The notes: generated from the sequence alone by a model not told the origin. A stretch of DNA of 64,000 nt from Ga0077560 sp046330435 (GCA_046330435.1 JAXLST010000012.1:1-64000); one strand, 5' to 3'; counted from the stretch's first letter, positions 11,186 through 20,208 are shown. A program made the numbers and translations.

Positions 11186-12519
11186 TTGTGCCGCCGGTAC
11201 ACGCTCTTGCTGGCCGGGCCGTCCAGGAGGCCGTCCACCGACCCGGCGTCCAGGGCCCGCCGGTACACGGCGAGCGCGGCGGACACCGCCTGCGCGGTGC
11301 GGTCCAGGTCGGCGTCGGTGTGGGCGTTGCTCACCAGGAACGACGGCGCGAGCACGCCGCCGCGGATGAGCTCCTGCAGGAACAGGGTGCGGTACGCCTG
11401 GGACGGGGCGCCCTGCGGGTCGCGGTTTCCGAACAGCAGGCCCTGCGGCCGGCCGCGCACGTCGACGGCGTCGCCCACCCCGGAGGCGTCGATGGCGTCC
11501 TGCACCAGCCCGCGCAGCCGCTCGCCGGTGGCGGCGAGCCGCTCCACCACGCCCTCCTCCCGGTAGATGCGGATGACCTCCCGCACGGCGGCGAGGCCGG
11601 GGGACTCCGCCCCGTGGGTGGTGGACAGCAGGAACACCCGGGCCTGGTCGGTGGTGAGCCCGCCCAGGTCCATCAGCGACCGGGGCCCGAGCATGGCGGA
11701 GATCGCGATGCCGTTGCCCATGGCCTTGCCGAACGTCGAGATGTCGGGGGTCACGCCGAACAGCGCCTGCCCGCCGCCCAGGTGGAAGCGGAAGCCCGTG
11801 GTCATCTCGTCGAACACCAGGACGGCGCCGTGCCGGGTGCACCGCTCGCGCAGGCCCTCCAGAAAACCGGGTTCCGGGTCCACGTCCGGCCGGCACGGCT
11901 CGAGCATGAGGCACGCCACGTCGCCGGGATGCCGGTCGAACAGCGCATCCACCGACGCCAGGTCGTTGAAGCGGAACGTCTCGGTGAGCGCCACGTTCTC
12001 GGGCGGGATGCCGGCGTCCACCGGGGTGATGCCCATCGCCCAGTCGTCGTAGGAGAAGAACGGGTGGTCGCTGCACAACCCCACGATGCGCCTGCCGGTG
12101 GCCGCGCGCGCCAGCTTGACCGCCGCCGTGTTCGCCGTGGAGCCGTCCTTGGTGAACTTCACCATCTCCGCCGCGGGCACCAGCTCCAGCAGCGCCTCTG
12201 CGGCGTCGCCCTCCAGCACCGAGGGTCGGTTGAAGTTCGTGCCGTCCCGGAGGGCCCGGGCGGCGGCATCCACCACCTCGCGGCGCCCGTGCCCCAGCGT
12301 CACGCACCGCTGCCCGAGGGCATAGCCGATGAAGCGGTTGCCGTCGGCGTCCCACTCATGGCAGCCCTCGCCGCGGACGATGAGCGGGGGAGCGCACCTC
12401 GGATACTGGTCGTCGCCCTTGGCGTAGGTGTGGGAGCCCCCCGGGATGAGCCGGTGGGCCCGCTCCTGCAGGGCGCGTGCGGTGGACGACGGCGCGCCGG
12501 GTGCGCTGGCGGGATTCAC
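11182..12519 (-). CDS. Class III PLP aminotransferase, glutamate-1-semialdehyde mutase-like
   Basis: This 445-residue PLP enzyme of the class III aminotransferase fold is similar to HemL and to sugar or amino-acid aminotransferases found in surface-glycan loci. Visible motifs are HRLIPGGSHTYAKG, FTKDGSTANTAAVKLARAATGR (substrate and cofactor loop), the PLP aspartate in VLVFDEMTTGFR and the Schiff-base lysine in STFGKAMGNG. Setting between a glycosyltransferase and an exported protein argues against a heme role and for making an amino-modified glycan substituent. Start is GTG at 12519 with AAAGG upstream. It is divergent from the glycosyltransferase at 12555, with only 35 bases between them. 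Confidence 0.85.
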   Translation of the reverse strand: MNPASAPGAPSSTARALQERAHRLIPGGSHTYAKGDDQYPRCAPPLIVRGEGCHEWDADGNRFIGYALGQRCVTLGHGRREVVDAAARALRDGTNFNRPSVLEGDAAEALLELVPAAEMVKFTKDGSTANTAAVKLARAATGRRIVGLCSDHPFFSYDDWAMGITPVDAGIPPENVALTETFRFNDLASVDALFDRHPGDVACLMLEPCRPDVDPEPGFLEGLRERCTRHGAVLVFDEMTTGFRFHLGGGQALFGVTPDISTFGKAMGNGIAISAMLGPRSLMDLGGLTTDQARVFLLSTTHGAESPGLAAVREVIRIYREEGVVERLAATGERLRGLVQDAIDASGVGDAVDVRGRPQGLLFGNRDPQGAPSQAYRTLFLQELIRGGVLAPSFLVSNAHTDADLDRTAQAVSAALAVYRRALDAGSVDGLLDGPASKSVYRRHN

Positions 12520-12539
12520 GTGTGGGCACCTTTCTGACC

Positions 12540-12545
12540 TACGAT
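12540..12545 (+). promoter_or_regulatory. Putative -10 box TACGAT
   Basis: It lies 9 bases before the GTG at 12555, implying a very short or absent leader. It sits in the 35-bp divergent gap, so it must overlap the opposite promoter. Confidence 0.4.
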
Positions 12546-12554
12546 GGGCGAAGA

Positions 12555-13592
12555 GTGACAGCAGCAGACAACGGAGAGGAACCCACGCCGCCGCTGGTCG
12601 CCGTCATCACGCCGGTCTACAACGGGGCGGCGCACATCGCGGGATGCGTGGCATCGGTGCGGGCCCAGGACCATCAGGACTGGGTCCACGTGGTCGTGGA
12701 CAACGCCAGCACCGACGACACCGCCCGTATCGTGGAGCGTCTTGCCGCCGAGGACCAGCGGGTCCGGCTCGTGCGGTTCGATGAGCACCTGTCGATGCTG
12801 GGGTCCTGGAACCGGGCGATGCACCAGGTGCCGGAGGGCGCGGCCTTCGTGAAGCACCTGGGGGCCGACGACCGCATGACCCCCGACTGCCTGCGGCGCA
12901 TGCTCGACGCTGCCGCCGACCCGCGGGTCGCGATGGTGGCCGCGCGCTGGCGCGAGGGGAGCATCGTGGCCCCCACGCGGCCCGTGCCCGACCCGTTCCG
13001 GGTCTCGGGCCGGGAGGCGATGCGCAGCTGGCTGCTGGGCGGCCCCGACACGTTCGGGACGCCGTCGGCGTGCCTGTACCGCACCGGTGCCCTCGACGGC
13101 ATCGACGCCCTGTACCCGCCGGAGGACTGGCCGCCCAACCACCCCGAGGGCGAGCCGGGGCCGTCGACCGACAAGATCGGGTACGCGGACATCCTGGAGC
13201 GGGGGGCATTCGTGTTCCTGCCGCAGGTGCTCACGTACGACACCGACAACGCCGGCGCACAGAGCAGCGTGGCGGAGCGGATGCGCCTGCAGGTGCCGGG
13301 GGACCTCGACGCGCTGCTGATCGTGGGCCACCGGTTCCTCGACCCGGACGAGCTGCGCCGCCGCGTGACCTCGGTCACCGCCTGGTACGCGAGGAGCCTC
13401 GCGAAGGCCGTGCTGCTGGGACGGCCGGTGCGGGAGCCCGCGTTCGCCGGTCTGCACCACCACATCCTGGAGCACATCGACGGACGACTCCGGGCGGGCG
13501 GCTTCAGGACGGCACGGGCGCTGCTGGCCCCACATCGGCTGGTGTTCCGCGCGGCGCACGCGCGGGCCGGGCGCCGTCCGGCCGGGCGCTGA
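12555..13592 (+). CDS. Family 2 glycosyltransferase
   Basis: A 345-residue cytoplasmic GT-A glycosyltransferase, likely adding a sugar to a lipid-linked repeat unit. The N-terminus has the nucleotide-sugar-binding pattern VAVITPVYNGAAHIAGCVASV and VVVDNASTDDTARIVE. The DxD-type metal site is probably GADDRM near residue 105. The protein lacks membrane segments. GTG at 12555 was chosen because it immediately precedes the conserved fold; the frame is open further up with non-family sequence. The last 88 bases overlap the end of the convergent O-antigen ligase gene, and both frames look coding there. Confidence 0.9.
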   Translation: MTAADNGEEPTPPLVAVITPVYNGAAHIAGCVASVRAQDHQDWVHVVVDNASTDDTARIVERLAAEDQRVRLVRFDEHLSMLGSWNRAMHQVPEGAAFVKHLGADDRMTPDCLRRMLDAAADPRVAMVAARWREGSIVAPTRPVPDPFRVSGREAMRSWLLGGPDTFGTPSACLYRTGALDGIDALYPPEDWPPNHPEGEPGPSTDKIGYADILERGAFVFLPQVLTYDTDNAGAQSSVAERMRLQVPGDLDALLIVGHRFLDPDELRRRVTSVTAWYARSLAKAVLLGRPVREPAFAGLHHHILEHIDGRLRAGGFRTARALLAPHRLVFRAAHARAGRRPAGR

Positions 13593-14997
13593 ACGGGCTC
13601 ATCCACGGCACGCAGCCGGCCGTCACCCCGGCCCACAGGAACACCAGCAGGTTCGGCATGGACTGGGCGAGCGGTGCGAACTGGGCGACGGTGGCCCACG
13701 CCACGAGGATCGCCAGGTGCGCGGCCTGCCAGTCGGCCATGGGGGACGGCAGCCGGCGCCGCAGCGGCCCGATGAGCGCGACGGCCGCGCCCAGCACCCA
13801 CACCGCGAAGCCGAGGATGCCCAGCTCCGTGATGTAGAGCAGCGGCACGTTGTGCACGACCAGGCCCTCGCCCTGCTGCGGGTAGGAGTCGGCCTGGCGG
13901 AAGTACTCGGGGCTGTCGGTGGGGTACCGCGACCACCCGAGCCCGAACAGGGGGTGGTCGTCGATGATGCGGGCGCTGGCGGTCACCAGGTTCTGCCGGT
14001 CCCACACCGGCGACTGGTCCTCGGCGCGCTGCTGGGCGCTGCCGGCGAATCCCGGGACCAGCAGCAGCAGCGCCAGCACCACCGCCACCAGGCCGCCGGC
14101 GGCCGGAAGCAGGTACCGGCGCAGGTGGGGGGCGTAGGTGAGGGCGGCCGCGCCGCCCAGCACCGCGGCGATCCACGCCGACCGGGTCAGGGTGAGGGCC
14201 ACGCCGATGAGGCACAGCCCGCCGGCGGCGATCGCCACCTGCCGCCACCGGCCGGTGAACTGCCGCACCGCGAGGGCGCAGACGATGGCGCACATCACCA
14301 TGACCACGCCGTTCGCCGAGGCCTCCAGGAACGGGCCGCGGGCCCGGTCGAAGTGCAGGCCCACCGACGGGTCCATGATGAACCGGGGGAACACCAGGGC
14401 GGTCGGGCCGATCTCCTCGAACACGGCGGTGAGCCCCAGGTAGGCGCCCACGACCACCAGCGTGCGCATGAGGGCGACGCGGGCCGCGAGGGTGCGGAAC
14501 GCGTACGGCGCGGCGAAGAACGCCAGGAACGGCACCAGGCCGAACCGGTCCATCAGCGAGTACACCGCCACGGTGCTGGACAGGGTCCCGGCGAGCAGGG
14601 CGGAGCAGACCGCCCACGCCGAGGTCGCGGCCAGCGCGATGTGCACCGGGCGCGCCACCAGGCGGATCTCGGGGTCGCGGGACGCCGCCACGAGGGTCGC
14701 GGCGACACCGGCGAGCACCACCAGCCGGTCCACGCCGAAGGGGAAGCCCAGCAGCCCCCAGTTCCCCGAGAGCACGGACAGCGCGACGCCGGCGCACAGC
14801 ACGTGGGCGGGGGTGATGCGCGCGCCGCGCACCAGCACGGCGGCGGAGGCCAGCGCCACCAGCGCGAGCGCGGCGACGGCGGTGGACGGACCGGCGGTGG
14901 AGAGGGCGAACCCGGCCGCGAGGGCGGCCACGGCGCCGGCACCGGCCAGCAGCGCCGGGCGGGAGGTCAGCGCGCGGCGGTCAGGGCTGCCGGGCAT
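13504..14997 (-). CDS. O-antigen ligase/polymerase family membrane protein
   Basis: A 497-residue polytopic membrane protein with about ten to twelve hydrophobic segments. The long periplasmic-type loop contains the Wzy_C signature DDHPLFGLGWSRYPTDS...VVHNVPLLYITELGILGF, where conserved residues bind the undecaprenyl-linked glycan. In a Gram-positive-type envelope it most likely polymerises repeat units or ligates polymer to an anchor. It overlaps the upstream Wzz-like gene by 17 bases, so the pair is translationally coupled: chain growth and chain-length control. Confidence 0.9.
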   Translation of the reverse strand: MPGSPDRRALTSRPALLAGAGAVAALAAGFALSTAGPSTAVAALALVALASAAVLVRGARITPAHVLCAGVALSVLSGNWGLLGFPFGVDRLVVLAGVAATLVAASRDPEIRLVARPVHIALAATSAWAVCSALLAGTLSSTVAVYSLMDRFGLVPFLAFFAAPYAFRTLAARVALMRTLVVVGAYLGLTAVFEEIGPTALVFPRFIMDPSVGLHFDRARGPFLEASANGVVMVMCAIVCALAVRQFTGRWRQVAIAAGGLCLIGVALTLTRSAWIAAVLGGAAALTYAPHLRRYLLPAAGGLVAVVLALLLLVPGFAGSAQQRAEDQSPVWDRQNLVTASARIIDDHPLFGLGWSRYPTDSPEYFRQADSYPQQGEGLVVHNVPLLYITELGILGFAVWVLGAAVALIGPLRRRLPSPMADWQAAHLAILVAWATVAQFAPLAQSMPNLLVFLWAGVTAGCVPWMSPFSARPDGARPARAPRGTPADVGPAAPVPS

Positions 14998-15922
14998 GCA
15001 GCGGCACGTACCCCTGCTCGGCGGCGGACGGCCACAGCATCACCAGCAGCAGGCCGATGAACAGGCCGAACAGCAGGCCCAGGACCGCCAGGCGCTGGAT
15101 GCTGTTGCCGCGGTCCGAGGTGGCGGAGCTCGCGGGGTTCACCACCTGCAGGAGGCTCGCGGAGCCGGTGCCCGCGATGCTCTGGGTGTACTGGTCGCGC
15201 AGCGAGTCGGCGCGCAGGGCGGCGCCCGCGGCGCGGCTCTGGGCGTTCACCAGCCGCTGGAGCGTCCGCGGGTTCGGCCGCCGTGAGGCCGCGGCCTCGG
15301 CGGCGCGGACGGCGCGTTCGGCCTCCACACGGTCGCGGGCGGCGAGCAGGAAGGCCCCGTAGATGCGCTCGCTGTCGGGGTTGTCGGCGTTCAGGTCCGA
15401 GACGTAGGTGCGCAGGGCCTGGCCCGTGGCGTTCGCCGTGGCGATCGCCTCGTCGGCGGATGCCCCGGTGGCCTCGATGCGGAACAGCGGGCTCTTCGGG
15501 ATGGGGGAGCCCGTCACACGGCCCTCGAGGTCGTCCGGCGTCGTGCTCAGGAGGCGGGCGGCCTCCTTGGTGACGTCGTCGGCCGTCGCCAGGCGCGAGT
15601 AGGTGACCGCCAAGTCCTGAACGCCGGCGGCGAACCCGGGCAGCGCCTGGGTCGCGACGCTCACCCGGGCGATCGCGAGGCGCGACTCGGCCGTGTAGGT
15701 GGGGGAGCGCAGCAGGCCCGCGAGCAGCCCCAGCACCAGCCCGATCGCGACGGGCGCGAGGAACAGGGCGGGCCGCTCCTTGATGGCCTCGAGCACGCGG
15801 CGGCCGCCGCGCGGCTGCCGGGCGAGCACCGTGACCAGGTCGTCGGGGTCGGGGCTGCTCGCGGCCGGGGCCATGCCGGTGCCCTCCGCGTCGTGCGGCT
15901 GGGGGTCCATGTCGCTGCTCAT
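14981..15922 (-). CDS. Wzz-like polysaccharide chain-length/co-polymerase protein (first copy)
   Basis: About 313 residues. One membrane segment lies at about 50-70 (ALFLAPVAIGLVLGLLAGLL) and a second near the C-terminus (LAVLGLLFGLFIGLLLVMLWP), the two-TM Wzz topology with a helical extracytoplasmic domain between. There is no Walker A motif or tyrosine-rich tail, so the BY-kinase part is missing. Start: ATG at 15922 (MSSDMDPQ); a second ATG four codons later is possible. It overlaps the ligase/polymerase gene. A paralogue with the same plan is at 19220-20092. Confidence 0.87.
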   Translation of the reverse strand: MSSDMDPQPHDAEGTGMAPAASSPDPDDLVTVLARQPRGGRRVLEAIKERPALFLAPVAIGLVLGLLAGLLRSPTYTAESRLAIARVSVATQALPGFAAGVQDLAVTYSRLATADDVTKEAARLLSTTPDDLEGRVTGSPIPKSPLFRIEATGASADEAIATANATGQALRTYVSDLNADNPDSERIYGAFLLAARDRVEAERAVRAAEAAASRRPNPRTLQRLVNAQSRAAGAALRADSLRDQYTQSIAGTGSASLLQVVNPASSATSDRGNSIQRLAVLGLLFGLFIGLLLVMLWPSAAEQGYVPLHARQP

Positions 15923-16033
15923 CGGCGGGTCACCCGGCCCCTTGAGGGCCGGGGTCCGCCGGCCGAGGACATGACGGTGGCGTCGCCGGGACGCGTGGTG
16001 TGCGGGGAGACCAGCATGGGGCCCCGCGAATGC

Positions 16034-16039
16034 TAGCGT
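16034..16039 (+). promoter_or_regulatory. Putative extended -10 box TGCTAGCGT
   Basis: TGC precedes TAGCGT, an extended -10 arrangement. It would give a leader of about 45 bases for the GTG at 16091. No convincing -35 is seen. Confidence 0.45.
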
Positions 16040-16090
16040 CGCGACCCGGCGGAACCCCAGGATGCGTCCCCCGAGCCCCGGAGTGCCCTC

Positions 16091-16858
16091 GTGACCCAGT
16101 CCCCGCGCGTGCCCCTCATGGGGATGATGATCGACCCCCTCACCCAGGGGGAGGCGGTCGCGCGCATCGCCGGCGAGCTCGCCTCCGGCCGCGGGGGCGT
16201 CGTCGTCACCCCCAACCTCGACCACCTGCGCCAGTTCACCCGGGAGCCCGGTGTGCGGGAGCTCTACGGCACCGCCGATCTGGTGCTGGCCGACGGGATG
16301 CCGCTGGTGTGGGCCTCCCGCATCGCCGGCCGCCCCCTGCCCGAGCGCGTGGCGGGCTCCGACCTCATCTGGAGCCTGTCGGAGGCGTGCGCCGCCGCGG
16401 GGCGCTCGGTGTACCTGCTGGGCGGCAACCCCGGTGCCGCCGACGACGCGGCGCGCATCCTGGAGGAGCGCTTCCCCGGGCTGCGGGTGGCCGGGACCAT
16501 GTGCCCGCCCATGGGGTTCGACGCCGACCCCGCCCGCATGGACGAGGTGCGCGCCGCCCTCCGGGCCGCGTCGCCCGACGTGGTCTTCATCGGGGTCAGC
16601 TTCCCGCGGTCCGGCCGGGTGGCCGAGGCCCTGCGGGCGGCCCTGCCCGGCGCGTGGTTCCTTGGCCTCGGCATCAGCTTCAGCTTCGTCTCCGGCGAGG
16701 TGGCCCGCGCCCCCGGGTGGGTGCAGCGGTCGGGGCTGGAGTGGGTGTGGCGGCTGCTGCAGGAGCCGCGCCGCCTGTTCGTGCGGTACGTGATCCAGGG
16801 GCTGCCGTTCGCCGCCCGGCTCGGCCTCAGCGCGCTGGTCTCCCGCCTGCGGCGCTGA
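16091..16858 (+). CDS. WecB/TagA/CpsF family glycosyltransferase
   Basis: A 255-residue GT26-family enzyme, the class that adds the second sugar (for example ManNAc or glucose) to undecaprenyl-PP-linked intermediates at the membrane face. Conserved stretches are VTPNLDHLRQF, LYGTADLVLADGMPLVWASR (catalytic Asp in the ADG motif), GRSVYLLGGNPGAADDAARILEERFPGLRVAG and the VVFIGVSFPRSGR motif near residue 160. The C-terminal arginine-rich helix (LLQEPRRLFVRYVIQG) is the usual membrane-association tail. GTG at 16091 directly precedes the family N-terminus. The gene converges with the exported-protein gene, leaving 3 bases between stops. Confidence 0.93.
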   Translation: MTQSPRVPLMGMMIDPLTQGEAVARIAGELASGRGGVVVTPNLDHLRQFTREPGVRELYGTADLVLADGMPLVWASRIAGRPLPERVAGSDLIWSLSEACAAAGRSVYLLGGNPGAADDAARILEERFPGLRVAGTMCPPMGFDADPARMDEVRAALRAASPDVVFIGVSFPRSGRVAEALRAALPGAWFLGLGISFSFVSGEVARAPGWVQRSGLEWVWRLLQEPRRLFVRYVIQGLPFAARLGLSALVSRLRR

Positions 16859-16861
16859 GGG

Positions 16862-17749
16862 TCAGCCGCCGGGGGCCACCAGCTGGATGTGCTGCCACGG
16901 GAACGTCCGCATCACCTCGCCCATCTCCCCGCCGGCGAGCACCGGGGTGAACGGGTCGGTGCCGGTCACCACGGGATCGTCGCCGTAGAAGCTCACCGAG
17001 CCCGAGCGGTCCCGCACGACGATGCCGTAGCGCTGGGCGGCGTGGGCGACCATCCGGGTGAGGGGCGGCAGGCCCAGGGCGTCGACGTCCACCGAGGGGT
17101 CCAGCCGGAACCGGCTGCCCATCACCGGCGCCGAGGCCCGCGTGACGTACCCGTCGGTGCGGGTCGCGGGCGCGACGAACGCGTCGGCCCGCGTCTCGGG
17201 GATGCCGATCGCCAGGGCGTGGTCGATGCTGCCCGCCGCAAGGTCCTGGGCGGTGACCATGCCGGCCGCGACGGCGATGCCGCTCGCAGACGCGCCGTAC
17301 GGGGCGGGGATGGACCCGTCCGACCGGGACACCCCGTCGATGCGGGCACCGTGCAGGGCCTGCGGGCCGGACGCCGTGCGGCTGAAGCGCCAGAACTCCC
17401 ACATGGTGTCCGTCGACGGCTGCCAGACCACCAGGTGGTTGTCGCCGTCGGGGTGGGGGGCGGCGGCCACCGCGCCCGGCGGGAGCGGCACGGTGCCCCA
17501 CCGCCACGGCCCGGGCAGGTTCATCTCGCCGTCGTCGGCGTCCGTGACGGTCACCCGGGCCTGGCCTGGGCCCACGACGTAGACGGGCACGCTCCAGCGG
17601 TCGGTGTTCATCCACGTGCCGGTGTCGAGCGCCTGCCGGCGCAGGTCGGCGGACACCGCGTCGCTGTCCGGCGCGACCGCCGCACCCTCCACCCGCTGGT
17701 TCCAGATGCTGCCCGCCGCGAACAGCGTCCCGGGGCGCGCGGCCGGCAC
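16862..17749 (-). CDS. Exported-protein family (paralogue B), main domain; 5' part frameshifted
   Basis: 295 residues in this frame. Shares with the protein at 10199-11185 the blocks GSIWNQRV, VTVTDADDGEMNLPGPW, VVWQPSTDTMWEFW, GSIDHALAIGIPE, RLDPSVDVDALGL and MVAHAAQRYGIVVRD, plus a C-terminal FPWQHIQLV matching FPWDKLQLL. As written it begins at a GTG without any export signal. The frame remains open and sensible for about 40 codons further upstream (Pro/Ala/Gly linker), and a signal-peptide-bearing frame ends there. I infer one longer secreted protein broken by a single-base shift near 17870. Function unknown. Confidence 0.75.
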   Translation of the reverse strand: MPAARPGTLFAAGSIWNQRVEGAAVAPDSDAVSADLRRQALDTGTWMNTDRWSVPVYVVGPGQARVTVTDADDGEMNLPGPWRWGTVPLPPGAVAAAPHPDGDNHLVVWQPSTDTMWEFWRFSRTASGPQALHGARIDGVSRSDGSIPAPYGASASGIAVAAGMVTAQDLAAGSIDHALAIGIPETRADAFVAPATRTDGYVTRASAPVMGSRFRLDPSVDVDALGLPPLTRMVAHAAQRYGIVVRDRSGSVSFYGDDPVVTGTDPFTPVLAGGEMGEVMRTFPWQHIQLVAPGG

Positions 17750-17869
17750 CGGCCGCGGGGCGGGGGCCGCCGGCGGGCCGGACCCGGATCCGGCGCCCGG
17801 CCCTGAGGCGGGCGCGCCGCCCCAGGGGGCCGGTCCGTTCCCGGCCGGGGCGGCCGGGGCGGTGACGCG

Positions 17870-18281
17870 GGCGGCGCCGCCGCACCAGCACCGTCCGTTC
17901 GGCGCGCAGCGCCACGCGGAGCACGACGCGCCGGCGGCCCCACGCCACGACCAGCCGGTCCCGTGCGGCGTCCCCGCTCAGGAAGACGCGGCGTCCCCCG
18001 GGGCGCAGCCGCACGACGCGGCCGGCGGCGCGCAGGACGATGCGGCCGCCGGGGCCCGCCGTCACCCGCACGCCGCTGGCGGGAAGGCGCACCAGGTCGC
18101 CGCACCCCGGCCGCGACGCGGGCAGCCGCAGCACGGGCCGCGCGGGGGACGGCACCGCGGTGGGGCTCAGGGCCGCGCCGCCCTGGCCGGCCGCGCAGGG
18201 CGGTGCCGCGCCGGCGGCCGGGACCGAGACGGCGCACACCGCGACGGCGGCACCGGCGGCGAACCTGAGAAAAACGGTCAC
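17870..18281 (-). pseudogene. N-terminal signal peptide and beta domain of paralogue B, out of frame with the rest
   Basis: GTG at 18281 starts TVFLRFAAGAAVAVCAVSVPAAGA, a clear Sec signal peptide. It is followed by a small beta-rich region (DLVRLPASGVRVTAGPGGRIV, RRVFLSGDAARDRLVVAWG) up to about 17890. Beyond that the frame becomes Arg/Pro shadow, while the +1 frame reads as a linker into the main domain. Skipping one base in the GC-only run near 17870-17880 restores one protein of about 470 residues. It may be an error in the sequence or a true disruption. Confidence 0.55.
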
Positions 18282-18288
18282 CCGGGGG

Positions 18289-18294
18289 ACGCTA
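18289..18294 (-). promoter_or_regulatory. Putative -10 box TAGCGT for the 18281 start
   Basis: Seven bases separate it from the GTG, implying a leaderless mRNA. A CTGACC -35-like hexamer is 18 bases upstream on the minus strand. Confidence 0.5.
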
Positions 18295-18314
18295 CCCCAC
18301 GGGGTCGCCCGGGG

Positions 18315-19199
18315 TCAGCCGCGCCGGGTGAGCCGGCGCACCAGCACCTGCAGAGGACCGGGGTCGCGGCCCGCGTCCGTGATGGGGCGGGTCTCCGGGA
18401 CCAGCGCGCGCAGGGCGATGTCGTGCAGGCGGTGGCGTCGCGCCTCGTCGATGGAGGGGATGCGGTCGATGAGCCGGAACGCGAACCGCACGCGCAGCGG
18501 GACGAGCGACTCCCGGGCGGTCTGGCGGCGGGCGGCGAAGATGCTGGGGTGCCGCTCCCGGTAGCTGCGCATCGTCTGGGTGTGCCGGTCGCGCTCCCGC
18601 GCGAGCATCCGCGGGGTGTCGTGCTGGCGGTACTCGAGGTGCACGCGGCCGATGTGGGTGCCCGTCCACCCCTGGGAGGCGAGGGCGAGCCACATGTCCC
18701 AGTCCTCGTAGCCCTCGGTGAGGGTCCAGCCGCCCACGTCCTTCAGGGCCGCGCGGCGGTACAGGCACCCCACGGGGACCCGGTTCATGTAGGTGATGAG
18801 CCAGGGGTCCAGCGCACGCCAGGTCGGGAAGATCCAGTTGATCGCCCCGAAGGCCCGGGTGTCCCCCCAGGCGGCGGCCGCGCCGGGGCGGGCGTCCAGC
18901 GCGTCGGCGAGGGGCCGCAGCGCCCCGGGGGCGATCCGGTCGTCGCTGTCCAGCGGGAACACGTACGGCGCGGAGGTCTCCGCGACGCCCGTCATCCGGG
19001 CGGCGCCGACCCCGCCGTTCTCCCGCCGGACCACGCGGATGCCCTCGCCGCGCAGGCGGTCGAGCTCCTCGAGGGTCGCCGTGTCGGTGGAGCCGTCGTC
19101 CACGACGACCAGCTCGGCGGGCTCGTCCTGGGCGTGCACCGAGGCGATCGCCTCGGCGAGGAACGCGCCGTCGTTCCAGCAGGGGATCACGACGGCCAC
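18315..19199 (-). CDS. Family 2 glycosyltransferase
   Basis: About 294 residues. It begins VAVVIPCWNDGAFLAEAIASV and contains ELVVVDDGSTDTATLEEL, PLDSDDRIAPGAL (metal-binding DSD) and TEGYEDWDMWLALASQG, which is the ED catalytic-base region of GT-A enzymes. No transmembrane segment. The GTG at 19199 is the canonical start. A CTG at 19223 overlapping the upstream TGA would add eight residues (TDHPHPR) and looks equally natural. It lies downstream of and coupled to the second Wzz-like gene. Confidence 0.9.
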   Translation of the reverse strand: MAVVIPCWNDGAFLAEAIASVHAQDEPAELVVVDDGSTDTATLEELDRLRGEGIRVVRRENGGVGAARMTGVAETSAPYVFPLDSDDRIAPGALRPLADALDARPGAAAAWGDTRAFGAINWIFPTWRALDPWLITYMNRVPVGCLYRRAALKDVGGWTLTEGYEDWDMWLALASQGWTGTHIGRVHLEYRQHDTPRMLARERDRHTQTMRSYRERHPSIFAARRQTARESLVPLRVRFAFRLIDRIPSIDEARRHRLHDIALRALVPETRPITDAGRDPGPLQVLVRRLTRRG

Positions 19200-19219
19200 T
19201 CGGGGGTGTGGGTGGTCGG

Positions 19220-20092
19220 TCAGCGCTCGGGGACGTGCGTCGGACGGAACGCCCGCGTTCGCGGGCCCGGCGCAATCATGGCGAGCGCGAGGCCCAGCAG
19301 GCAACCGGCGATGAGGCCCACCGCGGCGTACCGCACCAGCGTCCGCTTGCGGTCGGACGCTGCGCTGCCGGCGGGGTTGAGGATCTGGATGACGTTGGCG
19401 GACGCCGAGCCGGACAGGCTCTGGCGGTACAGGTCGCCGACGGCCTGGGCGCGCAGCTGCGCGGCGTCGACGCGGGCCTGGGCGCGGATCGCACGGTCGG
19501 CGTCCTGCGGGGTGGCGCGGCGGGCCGCGGCGCGGCGGCGGGCGGACGCGAGCGCGGCCCGGGCGCCGGCGAGCTGGCGGGAGGCCACCTGGTAGTCCTG
19601 GAACAGGCGGTCCGCGTCGGGGTTCGTGGCCGTGATGCGGGCCACGTAGGTGCGCAGGGCGTTGGCCGCCGCGTTGGCGGTCACCCGGGCGTCCTCGGCG
19701 TCGGATGCGGTCGCCGTGACGTCGAACATCGGGGAGTCCGGCACCGCGATGGCCGTCACGCGGCCATCCACGGCCTCCTCCGGCACGGACAGGGTGCGGG
19801 CGACCTCCGCGACCACGCCCCGGGCGCTCACCAGGCGGGCGTAGGCGTTGGCGACGTTCGCGACGCCGTCCTGGAAGCCGGCCTCCGTGCTGCTGGTGGT
19901 GTCGATGCGCGCCACCGACATCCGCGTGCTCGCGGTGTACACCGGCGTGCGCATCAGCCCGGCGATGATCGCCGCGGCGAGCACCAGCACGGCGGCCCCG
20001 GCGGTGAGCAGGGGGCGTGCGCGGACGGCCTCGGCGAGGGACCGGCGGACGGGCGGGAGGTCCCTCGCCGGTGCGTGTTCCTGGGTGGTCAC
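19220..20092 (-). CDS. Wzz-like polysaccharide chain-length/co-polymerase protein (second copy)
   Basis: About 290 residues with the same plan as the gene at 14981-15922: a cytoplasmic N-terminus, TM1 (LLTAGAAVLVLAAAIIAGLM), a helical extracytoplasmic domain and TM2 (AVGLIAGCLLGLALAMIAPG). Shared details include YTASTRMSVARI, NALRTYVARITATNPDADR and NPAGSAASDRKRTLVRY. It therefore arose by duplication. No kinase domain. GTG at 20092 was chosen over ATG at 20215, because the latter would overlap the divergent gene's start and leave no promoter space. Confidence 0.85.
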   Translation of the reverse strand: MTTQEHAPARDLPPVRRSLAEAVRARPLLTAGAAVLVLAAAIIAGLMRTPVYTASTRMSVARIDTTSSTEAGFQDGVANVANAYARLVSARGVVAEVARTLSVPEEAVDGRVTAIAVPDSPMFDVTATASDAEDARVTANAAANALRTYVARITATNPDADRLFQDYQVASRQLAGARAALASARRRAAARRATPQDADRAIRAQARVDAAQLRAQAVGDLYRQSLSGSASANVIQILNPAGSAASDRKRTLVRYAAVGLIAGCLLGLALAMIAPGPRTRAFRPTHVPER

Positions 20093-20202
20093 GGGCGGAT
20101 CTGCCAGTGTTGGGGGTGGTGGCCGCGAGGACGCTCCCCGCGCTTGAGGGGCGGCATGCCGCGGCCGATGTGACGGCGGTGCCGTCGAAACCTTCGGCAG
20201 GA

Positions 20203-20208
20203 TAGCCC
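20203..20208 (+). promoter_or_regulatory. Putative -10 box TAGCCC
   Basis: It lies five bases before the ATG at 20214, a near-leaderless arrangement. Weak match at the last position. Confidence 0.35.
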
